Source of the DNA: Sphaerolaimus hirsutus
Lineage: Eukaryota > Nematoda > Chromadorea > Monhysterida > Sphaerolaimidae
Reading direction: 5' to 3'
DNA: 64,000 bases
NCBI GenBank assembly: GCA_964036195.1
Contig: OZ038460.1
Location: forward strand, 5,893,504 to 5,957,503
The notes beneath the pieces were generated by a model. It did not search any database, was not told the origin of the DNA, and saw only the letters and a program-made list of their open reading frames with translations. Made by a program: the position numbers and the translations under genes. Of the stretch, positions 19,075 through 30,042 are shown piece by piece; position 1 is the first letter of the stretch; every line of letters begins with the position of its first letter.

Positions 19075-19395
19075 GGGTACCCTGGGTATCTTGGAACCAT
19101 AATCGGTAGACAATTGGGTACCCTCTAATGGTTAGGTTAGAAACCCACACTCTACAGCTGGTTAGAACCCTACCCTTTACAGTTAACCTCTCTACACCTG
19201 GTTAGAACCCTCCACCCTCTTGGGTAGAACTCCCACTCCCTACAGCTGGTTAGAACCCTCCACCCTCTACAGAACCCACCTTTGACAGCTAGTTAGAACC
19301 CTACACCCTCTAAGAGTTGGTTAGAACTGCCACCCTTTACACCTGGTTGGAACCCTCTACAGAACCCCACCCTCGACAGCTAGTTAGAACCCAAT
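19075..19395. repeat. Minisatellite of GGTTAGAACCCTCCACCCTCT-like units
   Basis: Irregular tandem units of roughly 25-45 bp carrying GTTAGAACCC and CACCCTCTACAG. No open frame of interest. Confidence 0.6.
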
Positions 19396-19489
19396 GCAAA
19401 CACAAAACACTCCCCCCCTCCAACCTCTGTTACTGGAATGTTCCCCAATCGGAACCCCTCGGTTACTGAACTGGAAAGCCCGCAACGCG

Positions 19490-19840
19490 TCTGCGACGCG
19501 TAGCGTCTGCGACGCGTGCGGGCGTGCGTGCGACGCGTGCGTGCGTGCGTGCGGCCCCTCGGCGCGTCTGCGACGCGTGCGTGCGTGCGTGCGGCCCCTC
19601 GGCGCGTCTGCGACGCGCGTGCGTGCGTGCGGCCCCTCGGCGCGTCTGCGACGCGCGTGCGTGCGTGCGGCCCCTCGGCGCGTCTGCGACGCGCGTGCGT
19701 GCGTGCGGCCCCTCGGCGCGTCTGCGACGCGCGTGCGTGCGTGCTGGTCCCCCCTGGACGCGGTGGACTTGTCGCCCCTGGACGCGGTGGACTTGTTGGC
19801 AACCCCCTGGACGCAGTGGGTGTGTGAGCACCCCCTGGAG
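19490..19840. repeat. GC-rich 38-40 bp tandem array followed by 30 bp repeats
   Basis: Units contain CCCCTCGGCGCGTCTGCGAC followed by GCGTGCGTGCGTGC, six or more times, then about three units of CCCCTGGACGCGGTGGACTT. Long frames are open on both strands because of composition. It is far GC-richer than anything nearby. Alternating purine-pyrimidine runs could adopt Z-DNA. Coding, if any, cannot be assigned. Confidence 0.75.
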
Positions 19841-20227
19841 ACCGTGTGGACAACCGTCCCAGATGCGGGCCTGTCTGCGGAGGGTCTGCGATGGATACGC
19901 GAGGGTATACTCAGACCAGACCCAGACCTTACTCAGCAAACAACTGTGTTTTTTTGTTGAGTATTCAAAATCAATTTTCATACATTTACTTTACTACAAG
20001 TTCAGAGAAAAACAACGAAAACTGCTCACAGATAAAAAGAAAACTGCTCACAGGCAGCACAAAAAACACTTCACTGGGGTAAAAAACTCATTAAGGCTGC
20101 TGTACCAAAATCGATCAGGTACTTATATTTCACTTTGCATGATATTTGACATTTTACAGGATCAGGAAGTGTACCCGATCGATTTTACATCACGAAAAAA
20201 ATGCCCATCGAGAATGAATCACGGGGG

Positions 20228-20560
20228 TGCACTGAATGTAAATAGTAAACTCGGTGGATCGTAAAGTTAATGCAGAATCCTACCATAATTCATCGAATAA
20301 CATTTTTTATTCAAAGGTTTATGGTAGGTTTCCATATTAAGTGTACAGTCCTCGAGTGTAAATATAAAAAAGCGTGCACGCTGTTCACTACTTAAAAAAA
20401 TGCTGTCTACTCAAAAATGTAAATAGTTTTTCAGTGGACTGTAAAGTATACGCAGAATCCTACCATAATTTAATGAATAAAATTTCATAATTAAATGTAT
20501 AAATTAGCTATGGTAGGTTTCCGTACTTAATTTACTGTCCCCGAATGTAAAAAATACAAC
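20228..20560. repeat. Two tandem units of about 170 bp, each with a stem-loop
   Basis: Each unit has GCAGAATCCTACCATAAT and, some 40-60 bp later, the complement TATGGTAGGTTTCC, so each can fold into a hairpin. The flanks (GTGTAAATA, GTACAGTCC) also repeat. About 19850-20228 shows no supported gene. Confidence 0.55.
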
Positions 20561-20639
20561 AAAAAAAAGCATGGATGTACAATTCAAGAGGGTACGATTT
20601 GAGAACATTTCGCAATCAATTTGAGTGTCACATTTCGTT

Positions 20640-20990
20640 ACTTTTTGTTTGATTATTGAGGTAAAAACATGACCAAAGATATGAAGAAATAGTTCTCATG
20701 GAACACCCCCTCAAAATGTCTAATGAAATAATATTACCAAAGGAATTATTCAAGCAAATACAGTATTTAAATTTTGAAAAAAATCCTAAGCTATGTTCCA
20801 AGGGGAATTATTCTAGCAAATACGGTAATTTGTTCAGGGAATTATTCGAGCAAATACGGTAATTAAAAATCCCAAACCCAGTAAAGTGTAAAGTCAAGTG
20901 TCAAATGTCATGTAAAATGTCATGCAAAGTGTCACATGGCATGTAAAATGTCATGCAAAGTGTCAAATGTCAAGTAAAATGTCATGACAA
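20640..20990. repeat. MITE remnants and AAGTGTCAAATGTCATG repeats
   Basis: GAATTATTCGAGCAAATACGGTAA termini occur around 20740-20860. They are followed by tandem iterations of a CATGTAAAATGTCATGCAAAGTG type motif also seen at 26.0, 34.2, 36.7, 50.4 and 60.1 kb. Confidence 0.55.
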
Positions 20991-21109
20991 ATGGAAAGTA
21001 CAGTGAAACATTTTTTTAGATTTTACACTTTACAGGGTCTGGGAACGATACTTGTGCACATCAAAAAACAAATGTGCCCTGTGCACATCAAATCATCCAA
21101 TTTTCAGGT

Positions 21110-21179
21110 GCGGTATCCGGCCTGCTGGACGCCCGTGCCGGACGGTTGCTGCGCTTCCTGGAGTCAGTTCCGTAAATGA
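21110..21179 (+). other. Possible short coding exon, Cys/Pro-rich
   Basis: An acceptor-like TTTTCAG at about 21107 precedes a GC-rich stretch encoding VRYPACWTPVPDGCCASWSQ then a stop. No upstream exon is assigned. It abuts the hairpin at 21165. Confidence 0.25.
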
Positions 21180-21322
21180 AGAAGTGAGAAGTAAAACGGT
21201 AAAGGTAAAGTAAAATTACTCCGAACATCGACAACGGGTGCAGACCAGCCAACTCGAAGAACGGGTATAATTTTACTTTACCTTTACCGTTTTACTTCTC
21301 ACTTCTTCATTTACGGAACTGA
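21165..21322. repeat. Long hairpin with arms of about 54 bp
   Basis: The left arm (21165-21218) and right arm (21268-21322) are reverse complements over essentially their whole length. The loop (about 21219-21267) resembles 21753-21798 further right. Confidence 0.75.
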
Positions 21323-21599
21323 TACCTGCGCTTCAGCCCTCCTGCAAGCAGCGGCCCACTGGGAAGCGTGCAGCCTGAATGTTTAAAGTTGAGTTTTAAA
21401 AGTTTTTTGTCACTTAACACTTTTTATTACTTAGCTTGATTTTTCCTCAAAATTAAGTTGTAAATATACGAAATTAAGTGGTAATTGATAAGTAATATCA
21501 CCAGGTCAAGCAAAGCAATAAAAAGTGTTATACATCCAAATAAAAATTGGGATTTTTCAAAAATACATTAATTAATCCTCACAAAAACAAATATGAATT

Positions 21600-21840
21600 T
21601 TCCCCACCTAGGAACATTGGTGGCAGTGCACACGCGGCTGCGCCAGCCGTCGCCGCGGTCAACCGTCGTTGCGCAGCTCGCGTCGCCGCGGCGGCGTTCC
21701 GTTGTCGTGCCGTTGTTGCCGCGGTGGCGTTCCATTGCCGTGCCATTGTCGCCGAACGTCGACAACGGTTGCAGGCCAGCCAACTCGACGAACGGGTTGT
21801 TCGAACTATACACGGGAGGCCTGCAAAACATGTCAAATTA
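21600..21840 (+). other. GC-rich open stretch, possible exon (Ala/Arg-rich)
   Basis: After an acceptor-like CACCTAG (about 21613) the sequence is GC-rich and open in several frames, including an Ala/Arg-rich one (VAAAAFRCRAVVAAVAFHCR). Internal 27-45 bp repetition (GTGCCGTTGT, GTGCCATTGT) makes a repeat origin as likely as coding. Confidence 0.3.
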
Positions 21841-21867
21841 CAATACCAAATATATCAGAGATATTGA

Positions 21868-22230
21868 CAGTCCCGCACCCTGTAAAGTGTCAAGTAACTC
21901 TTAACCATTCCAAAAAAAACCTAAATCAGTCCCGCACCCTGTAAAGTGTCAAGTAACTCTTTACCATCCCAAAGTACACCTAAATCAGTCCCGCATCCTG
22001 TAAAGTGTCAAGTAACTTTACCGTCCCAAAGTACACCTAAATCAGTTCCGCACCCTGTAAAGTGTCAAGTACACCTAAATCAGTCCCGCACCCTGTAAAG
22101 TGTCAAGTAACTTTACCGTCCCAAAGTACACCTAAATCAGTTCCGCACCCTGTAAAGTGTCAAGTACACCTAAATCAGTCCCGCACCCTGTAAAGTGTCA
22201 AGTAACTTTACCGTCCCGCACCCTGTAAAG
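21868..22230. repeat. Minisatellite of CCCGCACCCTGTAAAGTGTC units
   Basis: About seven units of 40-60 bp containing CAGTCCCGCACCCTGTAAAG, GTCAAGTAAC and AAAGTACACCTAAAT, some lacking the middle part. Confidence 0.8.
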
Positions 22231-22266
22231 TGTGGATTGTCATGTTCCAATAATGATCCCATAAAA

Positions 22267-24525
22267 TTACTCAAAACCCATCAAGGTGTACCGGGAAACG
22301 TTGGCGGGTGGGTTTGCGTGTCTGGCGGGTGGGTTTGCGTATTTGGCGGGTGGGTATGCGGGTCTGGCGGGTTGGTGCGATGACAGGGAACCCCTGCGCC
22401 CGTAGCGCTGACTGGCACGGCGGCGCTCCTGCCTCTTGCGATACTGTGATTGAAAAGTGACAAATATTCAAGTGACAAAAAATGAGTTCATTTGTGAATT
22501 TTCGAAATGTGGTTTGAAAACTAGTATACGTAGGGTTGATGTTTTATATTGACACATTTTTCCTGGAAAATTCCCTATATCACCTTTTTCCTAGCTAACA
22601 GGCCACCAGCCACCACGTGAGTCACAAATGAATAGGTCATGAACACCAGTGTTTGCCATGACGTCCACGGGTTCGGGCAGGAACATTCGCATCGTACCTT
22701 GGGTGGGCAACCCGACGATGGCTGTGTAAAAAAATTGGTGTTTTTTGAGTAATTTAGCTATTTTTAAAGAGCTGAAAAATTTTTGTTTTACCAGTTGACC
22801 ATCACCAACCCTACAAAAACTACTTATTTGCATTACCAAACCTGTAAAATGTTTCATGTCATGTACATTAGATAATAACCTCTACAAACTGTAAAATACT
22901 CTCAGGGACGTATCCAGGATTTTTGAGCGGGGAGAACTGCTTGTTTACGGGGAGCTAGCAAAATTTGGAAAAATCAGAAATTGGTTTTCAGGGACCATCC
23001 GCTGTAAATACAATGAATGGGTAAGACAATTTTTCAGCTCTTTAAAAATAGTGAGATTATCTCACATCTCCAAAAACATTGAAAAAAAGAATAGTATGTG
23101 GAAATCACCACCACAAGAAGCATACACCACACCACAACACCAAAACACCACACCACAACTATTTGAGAAATAATAAGAGTTTGTTGACACGCCGGACCGT
23201 GGTCGGTGCAGCTTTTCTCCAGTGAAAAGCTGCCGGGTGTGCCCAACCACTTTCACTAGTGGTGGTGGTAGGGGTCGAAGTACTGCTGGGAGTTGTCGCG
23301 ATTGTAGAGCTGCTCGTAGTTGACGTGGTCGTGGATGTTGTTGTCGATGTGCTGGTACTGGACCTCGTTGAATATAAACTGAAAATTGACAAATCTGATA
23401 GTGAAAATTCTACAAGCACCATTGAAATGAAGGGGAATGGGGTAACCAAATCACCACAAATCACTACAATGAAATAATTGGGGGAAAAAAGCAGTTATTT
23501 ATGTTATGTAATAGTTACACATTCAACTTTTTAATATTTAAACATGAACCCACCTGTTTCCACAACGATGAGTGCACACATAGCCCAAGAATCTGGCACT
23601 ATTTACCACCATGTGGGTAGCCAATCCCATTGTGCAAACTTGTGGACACATTGACTCTGAGTTCCAAATTTTCTCATGCACTGATGTGTTGCAGGCTGGG
23701 CAGACTTTCTCGGGCGGGCAGACTTTCTCGGGCGGGCAGACTTTCTCGGGCGGGCAGACTTTCTCAGGCGGGCAGACTTTCTCGGGCGGGCAGACTTTCT
23801 CGGCTGGGCAGACTTTCTCCGGCGGGCAGACTTTCTCCGGCGGGCAGACTTTCTCCGGCGGGCACACTTTCTCTGGCGGGCAGACTTTCTCGGCTGGGCA
23901 GACTTTCTCGGCTGGGCAGACTTTCTCGGCTGGGCAGACTTTCTCGGCTGGGCAGACTTTCTCGGCTGGGCAAATCGGGCAGATCGGTGGCGGGCAGATC
24001 GGGCAGATCGGGCAGATTTGGCAGGCCGGGCAGATTGGACAGATCGAACAGACTTTCTCGGCTGGGCAGATCTGACAGATCGGGCAGACTTTCTCGGGTG
24101 GGCAGACTCTATCTGGTTTCTGTGGTCCATAGGCAATCAGCACTGGGCAAGGTCTGCACGGCTCACATGGCACGCACACTCTATCTGCTACCTCTTCTCC
24201 CATCACCACTTTGAATGTCACTGGTTTGTCAATAGTGGAATTGACGCTGTTGCTGTTGATGCTGGTGGTGTTGTCAAGGAAGCTGGTGGTGTTGTCAAAG
24301 AAGCTAGTGGTGTTGTCAAGGAAACTAGTGGTGTCAGGTGTGTCAACAGTGGTGTCGGGTGTGTCAACAGTAGTGTCAGGTGTGTCAACAGTGGTGTCAG
24401 GTGTGTCAACAGTGGTTTCAGGTGGATCAGTAGTGACCGCTGTGATGTTTGGGTAGTAAACTAGTAGTGAGTTAAACTATCTACCTAGTATAAGCATTTT
24501 ACTCACCACTGGTCACAGTCGGCAG
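22267..24525 (-). CDS. Mucin-like glycoprotein with CPxEKV hexapeptide repeats (spliced)
   Basis: Best model: exons 24525-24507 (19 nt microexon), 24439-23554, 23378-23248, 22721-22600, 22443-22267, all in phase. The large exon encodes Thr-rich TPDTTV repeats with N-glycosylation sites (DNTTS, NST), then CVPCEPC and about 17 CPAEKV/CPPEKV repeats, then a Cys-containing end. The next exon is a Ser/Thr mucin tract. The last two give a hydrophobic/acidic segment and a basic tail starting RKRQERRR, a furin-like site, then Pro/Ala repeats. Donors GTTGGG and GTTAGC are weak; if the third exon is not spliced it stops at 23159. A signal exon must lie upstream, perhaps that of the 26335 gene (phases fit). 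Surface or attachment role inferred. Confidence 0.5.
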
Positions 24526-24559
24526 CTGAAAATGGGTTTTTTTTTGTAAAATCAATAAT

Positions 24560-24895
24560 AAATAAGTTTTTTGTATTTCCTCGAAATACCTCTGAATATT
24601 TTTAACAGTTTATCAAAGGGGTGGGAGTGTGGGATTTTATCAATTGATTTCGTCAGAATTTATCGAAAACTCACTATTTGTATGCTGAGGGACTATTCGG
24701 TTTTTGTATTTATGTATTAACTTAATTTCACCACCCAAAAATTTTCATTTCACTTCAATTTGAGGGATAAATTCGAAGCTGGGTTTATTATTTTGTCAGA
24801 AATTTTCGTAATAATAATATTTAATTGAGAGGGTTTTAATTTGAGATAATATGATATTTCACCAAAAATGGGTATTTCGAGGAAAAACGGTGTAT
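24560..24895. repeat. MITE with TATTTCCTCGAAATACC termini
   Basis: Left end near TTGTATTTCCTCGAAATACC, right end near GGGTATTTCGAGGAAAAACGG. It lies between the mucin microexon and the next repeat block. Confidence 0.6.
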
Positions 24896-25190
24896 TGGGT
24901 TCCACACGCTAGTTGACATCGACACCAAATGTCAACTGATATCGATCTGAACATATGTAGGTTTGGTACCACACCCACTAGTTGACGTCGACACCAAATG
25001 TCAACTAGGTTTGGCACCACACACGCTAGTTGACATCGACACCAAATGTCAACTGATACCGATCCCGATTCAAATCTAACTGACGTTCAAACGCATTCTT
25101 TGAATTAGGAACGGAACATTAGGAACGGAACCAGTTGACATTTGGTATCGATGTCAACTAGCGTGTGTGGTGCCAAACCTACACAGTTTT
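24893..25190. repeat. Repeats of the CTAGTTGACATCGACACC family
   Basis: Several direct and inverted copies of ACACGCTAGTTGACATCGAC and AAATGTCAACTG. Related copies lie at 30.9-31.0, 37.9-38.1 and 47.6-47.8 kb. They seem to be TIRs of a MITE family. Confidence 0.65.
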
Positions 25191-26335
25191 CCCTCCCCCC
25201 CAAAAAAACACCAAATATTCACCAAAAATTATGCCAACCGAATTGTTTGGATTTGGGACGTCAGACCAGTCATTGCTCTGCGCTCGACGATCGGCAACTT
25301 CCGCGGCGGCGGCGGCCTGAATATTTATAAAATTGATTTTACTTTTTACTTACCACTTGACTGTTCAGAATTTGATAATTTAAATCACTACCATATTTAC
25401 TTAAATTACGCCCCCCGGGGTTTATTTTTTCATAGTAGAAATGCAAAAAACACACCATTTTAAGACTCTATAGATTTAGAGGTATTTTTAAGGGGTATAC
25501 TGAAATTACTTGATTCAAAACGAATGTTTTAAAACCAAAAGTGACAATTTTCTTCAAATTCAAAACTGAATATCCGGTAATGTTGCGAAACACGAACTTA
25601 CCAAATCAAACAAATCCTTCAGAGTTTCTCCCAGTTGACCATCGTCTTTCAGCCTGTCGCCGGACGCATCAGTGTCCTGTGTTTTAAAATAAAACATAAT
25701 ATTTGAAATACTAGGTATTTCGCTTTTTAAAACTGAATCCAAAACATGAATCTTCACACAAAAATTCCCGCGCCTGAAACCAATCCCTAAAATGACCCAA
25801 AACATGAGTACTAACCAAAAGGCATTTGTAGCTCTGGGCTTTCGGGAATAAATCGTCGAATCGATCGCATAAATATTTGCTAGGTGTTATAATAACGACC
25901 TTCAAAATGGACGTGTCGGCCACGTAACTGTAAAAAACAAAAATTTGTTAGTCAGTTCACGAAAATGTTATGTAAAATACCCTAGAAAATTTCGAATGTC
26001 ATGCAAAGTTTCAAAAGACATGTAAAACATCCTGTGAAAGGTTAAATGTCATGTAAAATGTCCAAAAATTCATGTAAAACACCCTGAAAAATATTTCCCA
26101 TTTTATTGCTGAATATACAAGTTTAGTACCGTATTTTCTTCCGTCAAAATATTGAATTTAACTCACTAAAACCCAAAAACTAATTTAACCTTTCAACTTC
26201 ATACTGGGCTTCGACCCTGCACACGGCCACAAAATCACTGCACTTGCATAACTCCCCGTCGCAGGGGTCTGCCAGCTGGACAGCTTGGAACAGTGCCAGA
26301 ACGCAGAAAACACGCAAAATTTCCCAGAGTGCCAT
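25179..26335 (-). CDS. Secreted protein with LRRNT-like Cys cap (four exons, 156 aa)
   Basis: Exons 26335-26190, 25927-25816, 25676-25602, 25316-25179; phases agree. A signal peptide (MALWEILRVFCVLALFQAVQ) is followed by CDGELCKCSDFVAVC, the C-x4-C-x-C-x6-C spacing of LRR N-terminal caps, then a short hydrophobic strand region and CDRFDDLFPKAQ. Exon 4 begins with an Ala run and ends in low-complexity sequence next to a MITE, so it may be a late acquisition or a wrong call. Exon 3 can instead join in phase to the mucin microexon at 24525, making one long secreted protein. Donor GTTAAA after exon 1 is weak. Function unknown; extracellular by its signal. Confidence 0.5.
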
Positions 26336-26844
26336 TCCGCTGCCGAGAATTATTGTAAAGTTACGTGGCACCTGTAAAGACTACACGTGTTAATCATTGT
26401 TGGCACGCTTCCAACACGAGACATAAATCAGTGCGAGGGTAGAGTATGATGTCCGCCGAGTGTAACAAAAATGTTAAGTAAATCAGAGTAAATAAAAATA
26501 GAGAAAATTAAAACATAAAATCATAGAAAAAAGTTTCGGCCTCCCCGAAATGATTCTATCATGCTTTTTCTTTTTCAAATAAATCTATTCAAAAGTTGGC
26601 ATAATTCCAATTTCTTTGTACCTGTTTACATAAGTAAAATTTCAGTATACTTAGTTGACAATATCCTCAAAATGTGATAAAACGACCGACAATGGTTGTT
26701 TTTAATATGTAACACACTATCGGAACACATACTTGTTCACTGTCATAAATATTAGTATAAAAACACATGTATCCAAAAATGATTTTGGAATTATGCCAAC
26801 TTCCCCGAATGTTCACCCCGTGCCCAAACAAAACACGTAAATAA

Positions 26845-27166
26845 ATACGAATGGGTGTTCTCAAAGTAACGAGATACCTACCATAACAAAATTTCGTGTC
26901 ACATGTACATAACATACTATTCAAGGTGTGAATTTGGTAGTTACAGATAAATTTGAACATGCATCTTTAGTTTTAGAAAGTAATAGCACACTGTGTTCCT
27001 GATACATTTGTACCGATTTTCATGAAAATGTTCAACATTATGTCTTGTAAAATTTCAAATTTATGCGTGACTGTCAAATTCACACCTTGAATAGTATGTT
27101 ATGTACATGTGACACGAAATTTTGTTATAGTAGGTATCTCGTTACTTTGAGAACACTCATTCGTAT
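26845..27166. repeat. Long inverted repeat, arms about 92 bp
   Basis: 26845-26936 is nearly the exact reverse complement of 27075-27166, with a loop of about 138 bp. No gene seen between about 26400 and 27450 apart from this. Confidence 0.8.
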
Positions 27167-27449
27167 AATTTGAAACACAATTAAAGCATGCATTTTATAA
27201 CATATTTATGTCAAATGCAAATTAACTTTCACTTTCACAAATTCAAAAATGTAAATAAAAGAATAATTTCTGATCAAACACTACCGAAAATTCATATCTA
27301 AATATTCAGGTGTCTATGTAATTCATGTACACATGACCTTGACATATTGAACATGCATTTTATCACCTAAATTAGGTAGGAACATTACACAACCCACAAC
27401 CTCGATCCACCTGACTAGAGTTGACAAAAAATAAATAAAATGTATAAAA

Positions 27450-28679
27450 TCAATGTTCCTCAGCAGACATGCGCAATAAATACCTTATAAAAAGTACCAA
27501 AAAATACTTATTTATTGCATACTCTGCCGTGCATGAATTAAGCATTCTTTTGAATAAATCGCGCCCACGCTTTAAGCGTTTGTGGTTGCCATTGCTAAAA
27601 AGATTGAGTACTTTTTTCACACATTCTGGTGAAGTACTCAAAAAAATAGCAGCATATTGTTTGATTTCATAAACATTGACTGAAGATGCTTGGAATTGAT
27701 TAAAAAACAACATTCTACATAAATATGGTGTAAACTCAAAATTGTGGACAATATTGATAATTTGATTGATTGACACTCTATGACTTTCATCAGTAATGTG
27801 TAAATCACAAATCAACACAGCCATTATATGTTTTGCAATTTGATATGAATACAGTGCCTGAAATTTAAAAAGTTTATTTGAAAAATTCTAAAAATTTAAA
27901 ATTCTATAAAAATCTCACTATGCCTGCCATATATGCAACGTCATTGACTGCAATTTTTTTGTCAATCTGACCATTGTATAGCCAAAATTTATTCAATAAG
28001 TTGTTCTGTAGTACATCACCAAGATTCCTAAAAAATTTGAAAAAATTCCATATACAAATATTTTTATATACAAATATTTAAACTCACTGTATATTCTTGA
28101 CTTCTGTTTTCTCAAAATTTCTGTCTAAATGACCAAAGAAAAATGGGAATTGACTTGACAAATTTTCACCCATTTTTGGACAATATCCTGATTGAATTTC
28201 TAGGCCAAAATTGACAGTTTTTTCAACAGCACTGCCTTTAATTGGGTTTGGTGTCAAATATGGATTCATGATCTGTTCTGGTATATTGTTGTTTTCTAGT
28301 GTAGGTAGGAAAACTTGTGCAGATTTACTATGACAAGCTTCATCTGGTGTATCTAACACCATTACTTGTGAACCCCCTTCATTGCTGCAACATGGTTCCT
28401 GAGTTGTGTCTGCTAATTTTCTCTTTAATGTTTTTTCTGATTTGTCTGATTTGGATGCATTCTTGTCTTCAAAAAATTGTGACAAAAAATCCACACCAGT
28501 ATGTAAATTTTCCAATGCTTCAGGTAAATCATGCCTGAAAAACACATTTCATATCATACTCAAATATCACTATCTAAATAAATACATTCACATAAAAATA
28601 TATTTATCAACACCACAATGTTTCAGACTAACTGGGAATCTTCCCGTAGGTCAGGTGTTGTGTTCCAAAATTGTTCCAT
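27450..28679 (-). CDS. Uncharacterised four-exon protein (336 aa)
   Basis: Exons 28679-28633, 28534-28088, 28027-27919, 27857-27450. Reading phase is kept through all three introns (98, 60, 61 bp; donors GTTAGT, GTGAGT, GTGAGA). The N-terminal half is polar and probably disordered, with a basic KTLKRKLAD segment and a Cys pair. The C-terminal half (about 200-336) is compact, helical and Leu/Phe/Tyr-rich with a basic HKRLKRGRD patch. No signal peptide; probably nuclear or cytosolic. I do not recognise the family. Intact phase over four exons argues for a functional gene of the accessory arm. Confidence 0.7.
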
Positions 28680-29117
28680 GTTTTCATGAAAATAATTGTA
28701 TAACAGTTTACAAAAATGCTATTTTATCCATAAATCTGAAAAATTGAAAATTTCTATATAAATTTAGTAAACCAAACAGTGACCTAGTACTTTTGGAACA
28801 TGAAATTCAAAAATTCGTACAACAAAAGAAAAGAAGTGAACAAAGACAGTAAAGGTTCACTGATCTATCTGTGGCCTAGGTGTAAGGGTAATTTGTGGTT
28901 TTTGTCCACCAAAACAGTGTTTGAAAAAGCAAATGGATGTTGACTGCCCAATTTTTTCTTATGTCGCATAGAATATACCCATTCCCAGGGAAATTTACCA
29001 ACAATTTAGAGCAATAAAAAAAACACTTTTGGGACTTTTGCTTAGGTAAAATTACTGTTCCATTGCTAAACAAAATTTATGCTGATGCAAAATTACTCAC
29101 ATGAGTACTATAAAAAG

Positions 29118-29661
29118 TCAGTTCCTTCCAAGAAGAATATCATAAAGTACAGAATCCTTACTAGAACTGGATCCATCAGACCCATTGCATTTACCTAGAA
29201 AATACATAGATAAATATATACCGTAAATCCTTGAATAAGTCCTCCCCCTCAAATAACTCCCCCTGTTATGAGCGTGAGGAAAAAATAACTCCCCCCTTAA
29301 ATAACTCCCCCCTCTGATCGATGCCGCAAATGCGAATGCAAATGCAGTTCAGCGTGCAACGATTAACTATTTTGAATGTTTTACCTGCTACGGCGACGTA
29401 AATTATACTCTTATATATGCAGTATTCTCCTTATTTTATACTTACTTTTATACTTATTTTCCTGAATATTCTGACGAAAAAATAACTCCTCCCCTCAAAT
29501 AACTCCCCCTCGAATAAGTTCCCCCTCAAAAATTCTGACAAAAAATAACTCCCCCGGGAACTTATTCAAGAATTTACGGTATATATATTTCATTTTTCAA
29601 AAATATTTACCTTTTGAAATTATTATAAAAGTTCCTCCATTTTCAATGTTTGCATAATATT
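29118..29661 (-). CDS. Two exons of a small, possibly secreted protein
   Basis: Exons 29661-29611 (phase 1 in) and 29194-29118 (ending in a stop) join in phase across a 416 bp intron that holds a MITE. They encode EYYANIENGGTFIIIS and an acidic/Ser-rich tail GSDGSSSSKDSVLYDILLG. A donor at 29991-29990 in the signal-peptide reading frame starting at 30042 would join in phase, giving about 59 residues. 28690-29118 otherwise shows no supported gene. Confidence 0.35.
29222..29585. repeat. MITE with ACCGTAAATCCTTGAATAAG termini
   Basis: Left TACCGTAAATCCTTGAATAA and right TTATTCAAGAATTTACGGTA are exact complements. The interior is CCCCCTCAAATAACT-rich. It lies inside the intron just described. 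Confidence 0.8.
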
Positions 29662-29793
29662 CTGCACAACATAAATAACAATATTAAGCATTCTAAAAAC
29701 AAAATTTTCGTCAGAAAATATAATTTTAAAAAACAATTAAATACAAAAATTTTAAATATTCTAAATAAATTTCAAAATACAAATCTCACAACT

Positions 29794-30042
29794 TTATTTG
29801 GAATGCTCAAAGGGATTCAAAAACGTTTCAAGTTCTGAATTTTCATTTATTACACAGTAAAAATCTTCTCTAGACCCGCATATACAAATTCTAGATAAAT
29901 AACTTTGACAAAAAATATTTATAGGTAATTTAGTAGTAGTTTGTATTGATAAAATTTGAGGTGTAGTGTTTGTTTCATTGTATTGTTCACCATTTAGAAA
30001 ATATATAGTTACAAAAATAATGCAGATTCTGAATACAATCAT
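29794..30042 (-). CDS. Small secreted Cys-containing protein (82 aa) or signal exon
   Basis: ATG 30042 gives a clean signal sequence (MIVFRICIIFVTIYFLN), then N-glycosylation sites (YNETNTT) and CICGSREDFYC, reminiscent of the Cys cap in the 26335 gene. The frame stops at 29794. Alternatively only the first 52 nt are used, spliced to 29661. Its start overlaps, head to head, that of the plus-strand gene at 30020, so one of the two starts is probably internal to a longer transcript. Confidence 0.45.
   Translation of the reverse strand: MIVFRICIIFVTIYFLNGEQYNETNTTPQILSIQTTTKLPINIFCQSYLSRICICGSREDFYCVINENSELETFLNPFEHSK

Noticed and set aside
19380..20264. Long frames in the GC-rich array on both strands
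   Set aside because: Open in nearly all frames because the 38-40 bp units lack stop codons; no exon borders that keep phase.
23680..24070. Regularly spaced repeats suggesting a CRISPR array
   Set aside because: 18 bp contiguous coding repeats without spacers, in a eukaryotic context; no cas genes.
23611..24214. Plus-strand Gly/Gln/Arg repeat frames opposite the CPxEKV exon
   Set aside because: Shadows of an 18 bp repeat; the minus frame has flanking mucin and Cys modules and phase-compatible exons.
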